From: Rhodoferax sp.
GTDB taxonomy: Bacteria; Pseudomonadota; Gammaproteobacteria; Burkholderiales; Burkholderiaceae_C
Reading direction: 5' to 3'
Assembly (NCBI GenBank): GCA_021731215.1
Contig: JAKFXU010000007.1
Span: 1 to 15,734 of the forward strand
Length of the DNA: 15,734 nt
Part shown: in pieces, positions 6,022 to 13,804 of the stretch
Layout: every line of letters starts with the position of its first letter
Position numbering within the stretch: the stretch's first letter is position 1
Position numbers and translations under genes: made by a program
Notes under the pieces: model-generated
Seen by the model: only the letters and a program-made list of their open reading frames with translations
Databases searched by the model: none
What the model was told of the DNA's origin: nothing

Positions 6022-6026
6022 TTAAA

Positions 6027-6164
6027 AAGTAAGCGTTGATCACTACAGGCAGTGTCGCAGAGCCCGAGAGTGACTGTCAATCCAGTGGTTTCAATTGCGC
6101 TATTCGACCAGTCCGCCCAAGGTAAGATGCCCAGGCTGGGTTGGCTCAATTTCAGTCTCTCAAT
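6027..6164 (+). other. Leader region of ttrS
   Basis: This non-coding stretch of 138 bp lies between the second mobile element and the ttrS ATG and presumably holds the ttrSR promoter. I see no hexamer pair close to the sigma-70 consensus and no clear ribosome binding site before 6165. Together with the mobile element it accounts for the 340-bp gap between the regulator genes. Confidence 0.35.
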
Positions 6165-7934
6165 ATGTCTTTTCTTTGCCGCTGCCTTTTCCTCACGCTG
6201 ATGGTTTTCGCCGGCCCGATACTGGCGGCTTCCGCCGAACCGCGCACCGTGCGTATCGGCTTGCTGGCCTTTCTCGACACCGAGGCGATGAACAGCCAGT
6301 GGACGCCGCTGCTCGACCATCTCGCCGCCGCTCTTCCAGATTACAAGCCGGTGCTGGTGCAGCTCGACCACGCGGCCCTGCGCGAGGCGGTGGCCGGCCA
6401 GTCAGTCGATTTCGTGATCACCAATCCCGGCAGCTATGTTGCGCTCGAAATGGAATTTGGCATCAGCCGGATTGCCACGCTCGATACCGCGCAGGCGCCC
6501 TCGCCGATGCGCGCGCTCGGTTCGGCGGTGATCGTGCGCGCTGATCGACAGGATCTCAGGACGCTGGCCGATCTCGCGGACAAGCGGGTGAGCGCCGTCG
6601 GCGAAGACGCCTTTGGTGGCTTCCAGTTGGCGTGGCGGGAGTTCATGCAGCTTGGCCTCGATCCCTTTGCGGACTTCGCGCAACTCGACTTCGTCGGCCT
6701 GCCGATGCGCAAGGTGATTGACGCAGTGACCCAAGGGCGCGCCGATGCCGGGATCGTCCGTGCCTGCATTGTCGAAGATATTCCCCCACAAATCCGGGCG
6801 GGCTTGCGGGTGCTGTCGCCGCGCGTGGAGCCGGATTTTCCCTGCCAGACCTCGACCCGCCTTTATCCCGACTGGCCGATCGCCACGCTGCGTGCCACGC
6901 CGCCCACGCTGGCCAAGTCAGTCGCCACGGCGCTGCTCGCCATGCCGGCAACGCCGCAAGGCATGTCATGGACGGTGCCGGCCGATTACCAGTCGGTCCA
7001 TGAGTTGTTCCGCGAGCTGCAGACCGGCCCCTACAGCTATCTCAAGGAAGGTACGCTGCGCGCTGCGGCGGTGCGCTACTGGCCGGCGGTGCTGATGCTG
7101 GCCGCGCTACTGATCGCCTGGATCATCTACACCGTGCGCGTCGAGTACCTTGTGCAAGCACGTACTGCCGAGCTGCGGCAGGCACTTGACGAGCGCAAGG
7201 CGATCGAGGGACGAATGCGCGTGCACCAGGAACAGGTCGAGCACCTTTCGCGCCTGTCGATACTCGGCGAGCTTTCCGGCACGCTGGCGCACGAAATCAA
7301 CCAGCCGCTGGCCAGCATCGGCAACTACGCGCAGAGCCTCGTGCTGCGCGTCGATAGCGGCCGCCTGACCGATGCGGCGGTGCGCGAGGCCAGCGTGGAG
7401 ATGGCCGGACAGGCCGAGCGGGCCGCCGGCATCCTCGGTCGCATCCGCGGTTTTGCCCGCAAGCGTGCCAGCGTGCGCGAACGCCGCGTGCCTGCCGACC
7501 TGGTGCGCGAGGCCGTCGTCCTGTTTTCGGGGATGCTCTCGAACCGGCCGGAAATTCGGGTGGTCGATGGCACGGCAGCGAATGGCATGGTCGAAGTCGA
7601 TCCCCTGCAGTTCCAGCAGGTGGTGCTCAATCTGCTGAAGAACGGACTCGATGCGATGCAGGATCTGCCGTCCGGCGAGCGCCGCCTGCACATCGCGCTG
7701 GAACGGGAGGGTGACACGCTGCGCGTTGCCGTGCGCGATTTCGGACACGGTCTTGCGCCCGAGGCCCGGGACCATCTCTTCGAACCTTTTTTCACCACCA
7801 AACCGGACGGTCTGGGGCTCGGCTTGTCGATCTGTGCGACCATCGTCGAAGCGCACGGCGGCCGGCTGTCGGCGCAGGCGCCGGCCGAGGGCGCGGGCCT
7901 GGTTTTCACCTTCACGCTACCGATTCATGACTGA
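6165..7934 (+). CDS. ttrS: Tetrathionate sensor histidine kinase TtrS
   Basis: A 589-residue sensor kinase. A signal-like N-terminus (MSFLCRCLFLTLMVFAGPILAASA) is followed by a periplasmic PhnD-like solute-binding domain (about 27-285; VRIGLLAFLDTEAM, DFVITNPGSYVALE, VDAVTQGRADAGIVRACI-like region). Then come a transmembrane helix (about 306-324), a coiled coil, a phosphoacceptor helix with LSGTLAHEINQPLASIGNYAQ (His376), and an ATPase domain with N box LNLLKNGLDAM, G1 DFGHGL and G2 GLGLGLSI. A PhnD-type domain fused to this kinase class, next to a FixJ-type regulator and ttrBCA, is the signature of TtrS, which detects tetrathionate in the periplasm. I chose ATG 6165 because it gives a clean signal peptide; a TTG at 6141 would add eight residues. 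Its TGA abuts the ttrR ATG. Ligand assignment rests on gene context. Confidence 0.88.
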   Translation: MSFLCRCLFLTLMVFAGPILAASAEPRTVRIGLLAFLDTEAMNSQWTPLLDHLAAALPDYKPVLVQLDHAALREAVAGQSVDFVITNPGSYVALEMEFGISRIATLDTAQAPSPMRALGSAVIVRADRQDLRTLADLADKRVSAVGEDAFGGFQLAWREFMQLGLDPFADFAQLDFVGLPMRKVIDAVTQGRADAGIVRACIVEDIPPQIRAGLRVLSPRVEPDFPCQTSTRLYPDWPIATLRATPPTLAKSVATALLAMPATPQGMSWTVPADYQSVHELFRELQTGPYSYLKEGTLRAAAVRYWPAVLMLAALLIAWIIYTVRVEYLVQARTAELRQALDERKAIEGRMRVHQEQVEHLSRLSILGELSGTLAHEINQPLASIGNYAQSLVLRVDSGRLTDAAVREASVEMAGQAERAAGILGRIRGFARKRASVRERRVPADLVREAVVLFSGMLSNRPEIRVVDGTAANGMVEVDPLQFQQVVLNLLKNGLDAMQDLPSGERRLHIALEREGDTLRVAVRDFGHGLAPEARDHLFEPFFTTKPDGLGLGLSICATIVEAHGGRLSAQAPAEGAGLVFTFTLPIHD

Positions 7935-8570
7935 ATGACTGAACTTGCCGAAAACTCTGTAATCCATGTGGTGGACGATGATGCGTCGTTCCGCCGTTCG
8001 CTCGTTTTCCTGCTCGAATCGCTCGGCTGGCCGGTGCTCGCGCACGCCTCGGCAGCGGACTTTCTCGCCGCCTGCCCGACGCCACCGGCAGATTTCGGCT
8101 GTCTGGTGCTCGACATCCGCATGCCCGGCATGAACGGGCTGGAGCTGCAGCAAGCCTTGCGCGCGCGCGGCTGGATGCCGGCCGTGGTGTTCATGACCGG
8201 ACACGGCGACGTCGAACTTGCCGTCCAGGCTATGAAACAGGGTGCCTTTGATTTTCTCGAAAAGCCTTTTCGCGATCAAGCCTTGCTTGATGCGGTCGCC
8301 GCCGCCGTGCGCCACGGCAGTGAGCAAAGGGTGGTCGAGCATCGGCGCGAACACGCGCAAATGCTGCTTGATCGTCTGACCCCGCGCGAGCGGGAAGTGG
8401 CCCGTCTCGTCGCGCTCGGTCTGCCCAACAAGCTGGTGGCGCGCGACCTCGCGATCAGTGAGAAGACGGTGCACGTGCATCGCCAGCACGTCATGGAAAA
8501 AGCCGAAGTTGGAAGTGCCGCCGAACTGGCTCGCCTGATGCTGCGCTCCGACCCGCGGGCGTTGGACTGA
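7935..8570 (+). CDS. ttrR: FixJ/LuxR-type response regulator TtrR
   Basis: A 211-residue regulator. The receiver domain carries the acidic cluster DDD (14-16), phosphoacceptor Asp60 (LVLDIRMPGMNG), the switch Thr in VVFMTGHGD and Lys in FLEKPF. The C-terminal LuxR-type helix-turn-helix (about 141-205) reads LTPREREVARLVALGLPNKLVARDLAISEKTVHVHRQHVM in outline, ending in AELARLML. It starts directly after the ttrS stop (TGAATG, no gap), so it is translated by coupling. Phosphorylated TtrR is expected to activate ttrBCA, as shown for Salmonella and Shewanella TtrSR. A candidate binding site lies upstream of ttrB at 13654-13686. Here the pair is convergent to the operon it controls instead of lying upstream of it. 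Confidence 0.88.
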   Translation: MTELAENSVIHVVDDDASFRRSLVFLLESLGWPVLAHASAADFLAACPTPPADFGCLVLDIRMPGMNGLELQQALRARGWMPAVVFMTGHGDVELAVQAMKQGAFDFLEKPFRDQALLDAVAAAVRHGSEQRVVEHRREHAQMLLDRLTPREREVARLVALGLPNKLVARDLAISEKTVHVHRQHVMEKAEVGSAAELARLMLRSDPRALD

Positions 8571-8573
8571 GGT

Positions 8574-8597
8574 AAAAAAACCCCGCGCAAGGCGGGG
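8574..8597 (-). terminator. Intrinsic terminator of the ttrBCA operon
   Basis: On the minus strand the stem CCCCGC/GCGGGG (8597-8592 with 8586-8581, five-base loop) is followed by seven T residues (8580-8574). It begins about 28 bp beyond the ttrA stop. On the plus strand no T-run follows the hairpin, so it should end ttrBCA transcripts efficiently but act poorly on ttrSR read-through. Confidence 0.85.
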
Positions 8598-8624
8598 CTT
8601 GAAGCGGCGACGGATGCCGCGTGC

Positions 8625-11600
8625 TCAGGCGCGGCCCAGTTTGGCGGGCAGACCGTTGCGCACGGCGGCGCCGGAGACGGCGTCAACCCACACCGATTTG
8701 CCCGACCGGGTGGGGTCGGCCAGCCCAAGGTCGTTGAGGTTGATGCCGGCGCGCAGCGCCGGCTTGTCGGGCTGTTGCTGTTGGCCAATGCGGTGGGCGC
8801 GGGCGCCGAGTTCACGGTGGCCAAAGCCATGTTCGATGGCGACGACGCCCTGCATCACGCCCTCATGCACGATCACTGTCGTTTTGACCGCGCCGCCCGG
8901 CGTGCGCAGCGTCGCCGTGTCACCGCTCTTCAGGCCGGCCCTGGCGGCATCGGCCGGATGCACCAGCAGCGGATTGTTGGCATGGATGCCGGTTAGCCGG
9001 GTCGCTGCAATGCTGTAGGAGTTCTGCAGCGCCGACTTGAAACTGACAACCTGCAGCGGCCACTGTGCCTCGCTGTAAATGTTGCGCATCGGCGTGCCGT
9101 CGACGAAAGCCGGCAACTGCCAGTTGGCGCAGCCGGGGAAGCGCTTGCCGGTGATGCTGTTCTTGCTGCCGCCGACCATGTCGCTCCACAGCCAGAGCGG
9201 GTTCTTGAAGCGGTTGCTCTGCCACTCCGGATGGGCCTCGTCCTGCGCCTCCTTGGCCGGCTGGTAGCGTCCGCCGCGGGTGTAGAGGAAGGCGACCTTG
9301 CGCCACTCGTCGGGCGCCAGGGTCGCTTCGAGCAGCGGGCGCAGCCGGTCGACGCCGGACAGCGCCAGGTCCTCGTCGCTGGCGTCGGGCACCGGCTCCT
9401 TGCCGAGCCAGGCGATGTTGGCGCCGCCACGCAGGTACCAGTGCTCCGGGCGTTCCAGCGGCAGCGGCAGTCCTTGCGCGTCGCTCATCGCCTGCGGCCC
9501 AAAGCCGGGTAAATCCATCGCTTTGGCCAGCGCGATGAAGAAGGTTTCCATGCCAATCGCCTGACCGTCCGGCGTTTTCGCCGCCTGCGGCTCGACCACC
9601 GGCCAGCGCGCGGTGCTGGCCTTGGTCGGCACACCGGCCCACGGCGCGGCCCAGCCCCAGCTCTCGTACATCAGCGAATCGGGCACGATGTAGTCGGCAT
9701 AGGCATTGCTTTCGTTGATCAGCGGGTCGACCGAGATGATCAGCGGAATTTTCTTCGGATCGGCGAGGTCTTTTTCGATCTGGGCACGCAGACCGGTGAT
9801 GCCATACAGTGGGTTGGAGCTCCACAGGATCAGGGCCTTGATGGTGTAGGGGTAGCCGTTCATGGCGCCGGTGAACCACTCGGTGGCCAGGCCCGGTGCA
9901 TTGGGGAACCACGGCGACTGCGCCGGGTAGGGCTTGCCTTGGGCTTTCTTGCGCGCGAATTCGCTGGTTTTTTCGTAGGGCACGTTGCGCCCCAGCGGCG
10001 TGCCTTTGGGCTTGATTACGCCGGAAAAACTGTCGAGGTTGTAGCGCGGTCCCTCGCCGTTTTCCTTGAAGCCGCCGCCGTTCATCACCAGGCCGCCCTT
10101 CCAGTTCAGGTTGCCGATCAGCAGGTTGAGCGTCATCACCGAGAAGGCGTTGTAGAAGCCGGCGCCCGACATCATGCCGCCGTGCGCGATGACGGATGCC
10201 TTGCGGCCGTGGCTGGTGAACTCGTCGGCCAGCGCGCTAATCTTTGCGGCCGGGATGCCGCAGGCTTGCGCGCATTGCTCTATCGTCTGCTTCTCGATGG
10301 AGGCCTTGAGCAACAGCCAGGCAGTTTGCACGGCAAGTGGCTGGTCGCCGAGCGTGAGAACCGTCTGCACTTCAAGCGGCGCCGGCCCGCTCGCCTGGCT
10401 GGCCAGGCTGGGCTTGCCGTCGGCACCCAGGACCAGATAGGGATCGTTCTCCTTGTAACGATCATCTTCTGCGACCGGCAACCCAATGTCGGAGCCGCGC
10501 AGGAAGCGCCCCTGGCGCGGGTGGCCGGCTTCGGTGACGACCAGCCAGGTGGCGCTGGAGAAGGACGGCTCGCCCTGCTGCTCGGCAACCGTGAGGTTGG
10601 GGTTGGCGAGGTAAGCGGTGTTGATGCGTTCGTGGTCGAGCATCCAGCGCATCATGCCCAGCGCCAGCGCGCTGTCGGTGCCGGGCCGGATCGGAATCCA
10701 GCGGCCGCGATCGGCGGCGGCGCGGTTATCGGCGTTGGTCAGCACCGGGTCGACCACGACATAGTTGAGCTGGCCGTCGCTGCGCCCCTTGGCCAGCAGG
10801 GCGCCGGTGCGCTTGAACGGGTTGCCGGCGTTGCCCGGCGCCGTGCCGATGAAGATGACGAACTCGCTGTGAGCCAGATCAGGCTTGGCGTGCGGCATCT
10901 TTTTCATGTCGCCGAACAGGGCGCCGGAACCGGAGCGGTAGGCGCCGCCGCAGTAGGAGCCATGGCCCACAAAGTTGAGGGTGCCGTAGGAATTGTTCCA
11001 GAAGCGCCGGGCGAAAGTCTCGCGGCCGTCATTGACGCTGGAGAGTAAGGCCACCTGATTGACCTTGGCACCGAGTTCGGGCTGCGCCGGGTCGATCGGC
11101 GTGTTCAGGTCGCGCAAGGCCGCCAGGCCAGCCACCGGACCTTCGCCGAACAGGTCGCCGCCCTCGGTCACTTCCCTAACCAGTTGCTCGAAGGCGATCG
11201 GCTCCCACCGGCCGGAGTTGCGCGGGCCGACGCGTTTCATCGGCGTCAGCACGCGAAAGGGCGAACTCATCTGCGACAGCACGGCGTTGCCCCGGCCACA
11301 GGCGGTCGAGCGGCCGGCGAGGCCTTTGTCCTGAAAGCCCGATACGGCGATCAGGCTTTCCCTGACCGAGGCTTTCATCGGCAGGTGGGGCTCGGTGGAG
11401 AGCGGGCTGTAGGGGTTGCCGGCGACGCGAATGACGCGGCCCGAAGCCTTGTCGATGCGCACCCGCACACCGCACTGGGTGGTGCAGCCCAGGCAGGCGG
11501 TGTAGCTGACCTGCTGCGCCGGGTTGGGCTGCAGTTTGCCGGTGCTTGGGTCGACCGTGAATTCGGGCGCGGCGGCGTTGCCCCAGACATTGTGCTTGGG

Positions 11601-11714
11601 TGCATCCTTGCCCATCACCTTGTCGGCGATACGGCCCAGGGTTTGCGAGAAGCCGGTGGCGAAGGCGGCGAGCCCGCCAGCAGCGATGAGTTGGCGACGC
11701 GTGTTTGTTTTCAT
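8625..11714 (-). CDS. ttrA: Tetrathionate reductase molybdopterin subunit TtrA
   Basis: A 1029-residue periplasmic molybdopterin-bis-guanine-dinucleotide oxidoreductase, the catalytic subunit that reduces tetrathionate to two thiosulfates. The N-terminus has a twin-arginine signal (TNTRRQLIAAGGLAAF, residues 4-19), so it is exported folded. The [4Fe-4S] ligands are Cys74, Cys77, Cys81 (CLGCTTQCG) and Cys139 (RSTACGRG). The likely molybdenum ligand is Cys255 (GSYCGGAYRSGSG). Later segments include FIGTAPGNAGNPFKRTG, VIAHGGMMSGAGFYNAF, YADYIVPDSLMYESWGW and the C-terminal MopB domain (LTGIHANNPLLVHPADAARAGLKSGDTATLRTPGG). Its length matches TtrA (about 1,020 residues in Salmonella). It starts at ATG 11714 with AAGGAG upstream, 16 bp after the ttrC stop, and is the last gene of ttrBCA. 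Relatives such as other polysulfide or arsenate reductases are less likely given TtrSR alongside. Confidence 0.92.
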   Translation of the reverse strand: MKTNTRRQLIAAGGLAAFATGFSQTLGRIADKVMGKDAPKHNVWGNAAAPEFTVDPSTGKLQPNPAQQVSYTACLGCTTQCGVRVRIDKASGRVIRVAGNPYSPLSTEPHLPMKASVRESLIAVSGFQDKGLAGRSTACGRGNAVLSQMSSPFRVLTPMKRVGPRNSGRWEPIAFEQLVREVTEGGDLFGEGPVAGLAALRDLNTPIDPAQPELGAKVNQVALLSSVNDGRETFARRFWNNSYGTLNFVGHGSYCGGAYRSGSGALFGDMKKMPHAKPDLAHSEFVIFIGTAPGNAGNPFKRTGALLAKGRSDGQLNYVVVDPVLTNADNRAAADRGRWIPIRPGTDSALALGMMRWMLDHERINTAYLANPNLTVAEQQGEPSFSSATWLVVTEAGHPRQGRFLRGSDIGLPVAEDDRYKENDPYLVLGADGKPSLASQASGPAPLEVQTVLTLGDQPLAVQTAWLLLKASIEKQTIEQCAQACGIPAAKISALADEFTSHGRKASVIAHGGMMSGAGFYNAFSVMTLNLLIGNLNWKGGLVMNGGGFKENGEGPRYNLDSFSGVIKPKGTPLGRNVPYEKTSEFARKKAQGKPYPAQSPWFPNAPGLATEWFTGAMNGYPYTIKALILWSSNPLYGITGLRAQIEKDLADPKKIPLIISVDPLINESNAYADYIVPDSLMYESWGWAAPWAGVPTKASTARWPVVEPQAAKTPDGQAIGMETFFIALAKAMDLPGFGPQAMSDAQGLPLPLERPEHWYLRGGANIAWLGKEPVPDASDEDLALSGVDRLRPLLEATLAPDEWRKVAFLYTRGGRYQPAKEAQDEAHPEWQSNRFKNPLWLWSDMVGGSKNSITGKRFPGCANWQLPAFVDGTPMRNIYSEAQWPLQVVSFKSALQNSYSIAATRLTGIHANNPLLVHPADAARAGLKSGDTATLRTPGGAVKTTVIVHEGVMQGVVAIEHGFGHRELGARAHRIGQQQQPDKPALRAGINLNDLGLADPTRSGKSVWVDAVSGAAVRNGLPAKLGRA

Positions 11715-11730
11715 GATGATCTCCTTGCGC

Positions 11731-12828
11731 TTACGCGGTTTTGCGAGTCAGGCGCTCGACCGGCAGCAGGGTGGTGAGTGCAATGAACAGGGCGACCCAC
11801 AGGCCGAAGGTGCCGACGATGCCGAGCAGGCCGTCGTAGCCGAGCGGCAGGTAATACTGGTAGAAGCCGGCGCCGGTCTTGGGCACTTCCTGACCGCCGA
11901 TGAAGACGGTCCAGCGCATCATCCAGGCGCTGTGCACGGCGAGCAGGCCGATCAGCAGTCCGCTGCCCGGGCGACGCAGCGCCAGCCACAGCGTCAGCGC
12001 GGTGCTGCCTGCCGCCCACACCGCGGTCAGCTTCCAGGAGGCGGAGGGCGCCACCTGGGCCAGCGCCAACGCATGGCTGGTCGACCAGCCCGTGAGGCCG
12101 AGCAGCAGCCAGAGCGCGCCAATCAGCAGGGCCAATCCTTGGGTGATCGCCAGCGCCCGGGCCAGGCGTTTGGTTTCATCGATGAACTCCTGCTGGCCGG
12201 AAAAGCGCTTGAGGATCAGCGTCAGGCCAATGCCCCCGGCCAGCGCGGTGACGACAAACTGCACCGGCAAAAAGGGCGTATCCCAAAGCGGGCGGGCTTG
12301 CACCACCATGACTTCCATGCCGGTATAGAGCGCCACCAGAGCGGCACCGGCGAAGGCGAGGGTAGCCGCCGCGAGCAGCGCGCCCCGGCTCTCCAAGCCG
12401 CCGTAGGCGATCAGCCGGCACAGACGGGCCAGGCGCGGCGACAGCTCTGCATCAGCCGCCTGTTGCGCCAGCAAGGGCCGAAAAGCGAGCCAGGCGTAGA
12501 GGATCAGGCCGCCCAGATAGACCGGGATGAAGAAGGCACCCCAGGACATCCAGGAGGAGGGCGTGAAATACAGGTAGAAGTGGTAGAAGCGGCCCGGCTG
12601 GTGCAGGTCAGCCAGTAGCGCCACTGGCGCGGTCAGGCCGCAGACCAGCGCGGCGAGCAGGGCGATGCGTGAAATTCCAGTCCAGCCAGGGCGGCGCCAG
12701 ACGATGCCTGGCAGCGAGACCAGAAACGCGCCGTAGGACAGGCCGATAAGGAAGAAGTACTGCACCGCCCACGGCAGCCAGGCGACTTCGCGCACGACAT
12801 TGACGGTTTCAACAATGATCGGGTTCAT
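11731..12828 (-). CDS. ttrC: Tetrathionate reductase membrane subunit TtrC (NrfD/PsrC family)
   Basis: A 365-residue polytopic membrane protein with about nine hydrophobic segments, of the NrfD/PsrC family. It oxidises membrane quinol and passes electrons to TtrB at the periplasmic face. Visible family features are the N-terminal WLPWAVQYFFLIGLSYGAFLVSLPG helix, HQPGRFYHFYLYFTPSSWMSWGAFFIPVYLGGL and the final LPLGYDGLLGIVGTFGLWVALFIALTTL. I chose ATG 12828 (MNPIIVETVNVV), preceded by GGAG at good spacing, over an ATG at 12858 that would add ten non-family residues inside ttrB. The start overlaps the ttrB stop by four bases (ATGA), so translation is coupled. It contains no haem or iron-sulfur ligand motifs. 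Confidence 0.9.
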   Translation of the reverse strand: MNPIIVETVNVVREVAWLPWAVQYFFLIGLSYGAFLVSLPGIVWRRPGWTGISRIALLAALVCGLTAPVALLADLHQPGRFYHFYLYFTPSSWMSWGAFFIPVYLGGLILYAWLAFRPLLAQQAADAELSPRLARLCRLIAYGGLESRGALLAAATLAFAGAALVALYTGMEVMVVQARPLWDTPFLPVQFVVTALAGGIGLTLILKRFSGQQEFIDETKRLARALAITQGLALLIGALWLLLGLTGWSTSHALALAQVAPSASWKLTAVWAAGSTALTLWLALRRPGSGLLIGLLAVHSAWMMRWTVFIGGQEVPKTGAGFYQYYLPLGYDGLLGIVGTFGLWVALFIALTTLLPVERLTRKTA

Positions 12829-13586
12829 GATTGGACTCCATGAGTTTCGGGTTTCCACAGCGCGCCCTGGCCTTCAACCTTGCCCTGGAAGCGTTCGTCC
12901 AGGCCGATGTAGTAGACGCGGGGCTTGGTGCCCAGTTCGGGCTTGAGCACCTTCAGTTGGTCGCTGGCGGCGTTCATGCGCCGGCGCAATTCACCGTTGG
13001 GATCGTTCAGATCGCCGAAAATGCGCGCCCCGCCGACGCAGGTTTCGACGCAGGCCGGCAACAAACCGGCCTCCAGCCGGTGGCCGCAGAAGGTGCATTT
13101 GTCAGCCTTGCCAGTCTGGTGGTTGATGAAGCGCGCGTCGTAGGGACAGGCCTGCACACAATAGGCGCAGCCGACGCAGCGGTCGCCGTCGACCAGCACC
13201 AAACCGTCCTCGCGCTGGAAGGTGGCGCCAACCGGGCAGACCGGGATGCACGGCGGGTTGTCGCAGTGGTTGCACAGACGCGGCAGCACGTAGGTGCCAG
13301 CCGGTTGGCCGGCCTGATCGTTCTGCTTGACGCTGTAGGTGGAGACGATGGTGCGGAAACTGCCCTCGGGTACATCGTTTTCGTTGATGCAGGCAATGGT
13401 GCAGGCCTGGCAGCCGATGCACTTGCGGATATCGATGAGCATGCCCCAGTGCGTGCCGGACTGCGCGGCAAGGGCGGCGATCGGCATGCTGACGGCGCCC
13501 ATGGTGACGACCGGAATCCCACGCAGAAACGCACGTCTCGCGGAAGACTCGAGCGGGTCGGCGGGGCTGATTGAATCGATTTTCAT
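12825..13586 (-). CDS. ttrB: Tetrathionate reductase iron-sulfur subunit TtrB
   Basis: A 253-residue ferredoxin-type electron-transfer subunit carrying sixteen cysteines in four clusters: Cys56/59/62/66, Cys105/108/113/117, Cys137/140/143/147 and Cys164/167/179/183. They are arranged like the DmsB/NrfC family for four [4Fe-4S] centres. The N-terminus has a twin-arginine signal (SSARRAFLRGIPVVTMGAVS, residues 15-34), so it is probably exported, alone or with TtrA, and bridges TtrC and TtrA. It starts at ATG 13586 with AGGAG nine bases upstream and is the first gene of the minus-strand ttrBCA operon, with gene order as in Salmonella. Expression is probably under TtrR control from the spacer at 13587-13804. 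Confidence 0.92.
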   Translation of the reverse strand: MKIDSISPADPLESSARRAFLRGIPVVTMGAVSMPIAALAAQSGTHWGMLIDIRKCIGCQACTIACINENDVPEGSFRTIVSTYSVKQNDQAGQPAGTYVLPRLCNHCDNPPCIPVCPVGATFQREDGLVLVDGDRCVGCAYCVQACPYDARFINHQTGKADKCTFCGHRLEAGLLPACVETCVGGARIFGDLNDPNGELRRRMNAASDQLKVLKPELGTKPRVYYIGLDERFQGKVEGQGALWKPETHGVQS

Positions 13587-13610
13587 GACAACACTCCTGG
13601 GTTCAAGGTT

Positions 13611-13686
13611 TGTTGTCAGTTTAGGTTTTGAATGGCCCGGCTGCTATTGGGGTCATAGGGCAGACGGCTAGATGGTTTTCCCTATG
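13611..13686 (-). promoter_or_regulatory. Candidate ttrB promoter with TtrR operator
   Basis: Arms CATAGGG (13654-13660) and CCCTATG (13680-13686) form a perfect 7-bp inverted pair whose centres are 26 bp apart. On the minus strand a -10-like TAAACT (13623-13618) would put transcription start near 13611, placing the arms at about -46 and -72. No good -35 is visible, as expected of an activator-dependent promoter. FixJ-family regulators commonly bind such dyads. The repeat is seen directly; the link to TtrR is inferred. Confidence 0.4.
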
Positions 13687-13804
13687 GATCGCCAGCGCTT
13701 GTGTTGCTGGCTCGCGTGCTCCGCTGTGCTCACAACATCAACCGTTAACGCAGCCTTAATCTGGCCAGGCGAAGATGGGCGCTTGATTTGATTTAGAGGC
13801 GCTT

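Noticed and set aside
6165..7934. Phosphonate uptake protein PhnD
   Set aside because: The PhnD-like part is only the N-terminal sensor domain. The rest is a complete histidine kinase coupled to a response regulator and adjacent to ttrBCA.
9939..11048. A 369-residue open frame on the plus strand, opposite ttrA
   Set aside because: It is antisense to the well-supported ttrA gene, has low-complexity Ala/Gly/Arg/Val composition, and no recognisable motif. Long antisense frames are common in high-GC genes.
11524..12618. A 364-residue open frame on the plus strand across the ttrC-ttrA junction
   Set aside because: It is antisense to ttrC and the start of ttrA, Gln/Arg/Ala-rich, without domain features. 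Treated as a shadow.
12831..13574. A 247-residue open frame on the plus strand opposite ttrB
   Set aside because: It mirrors the ttrB reading frame almost exactly, while ttrB has all sixteen cluster cysteines and a Tat signal.
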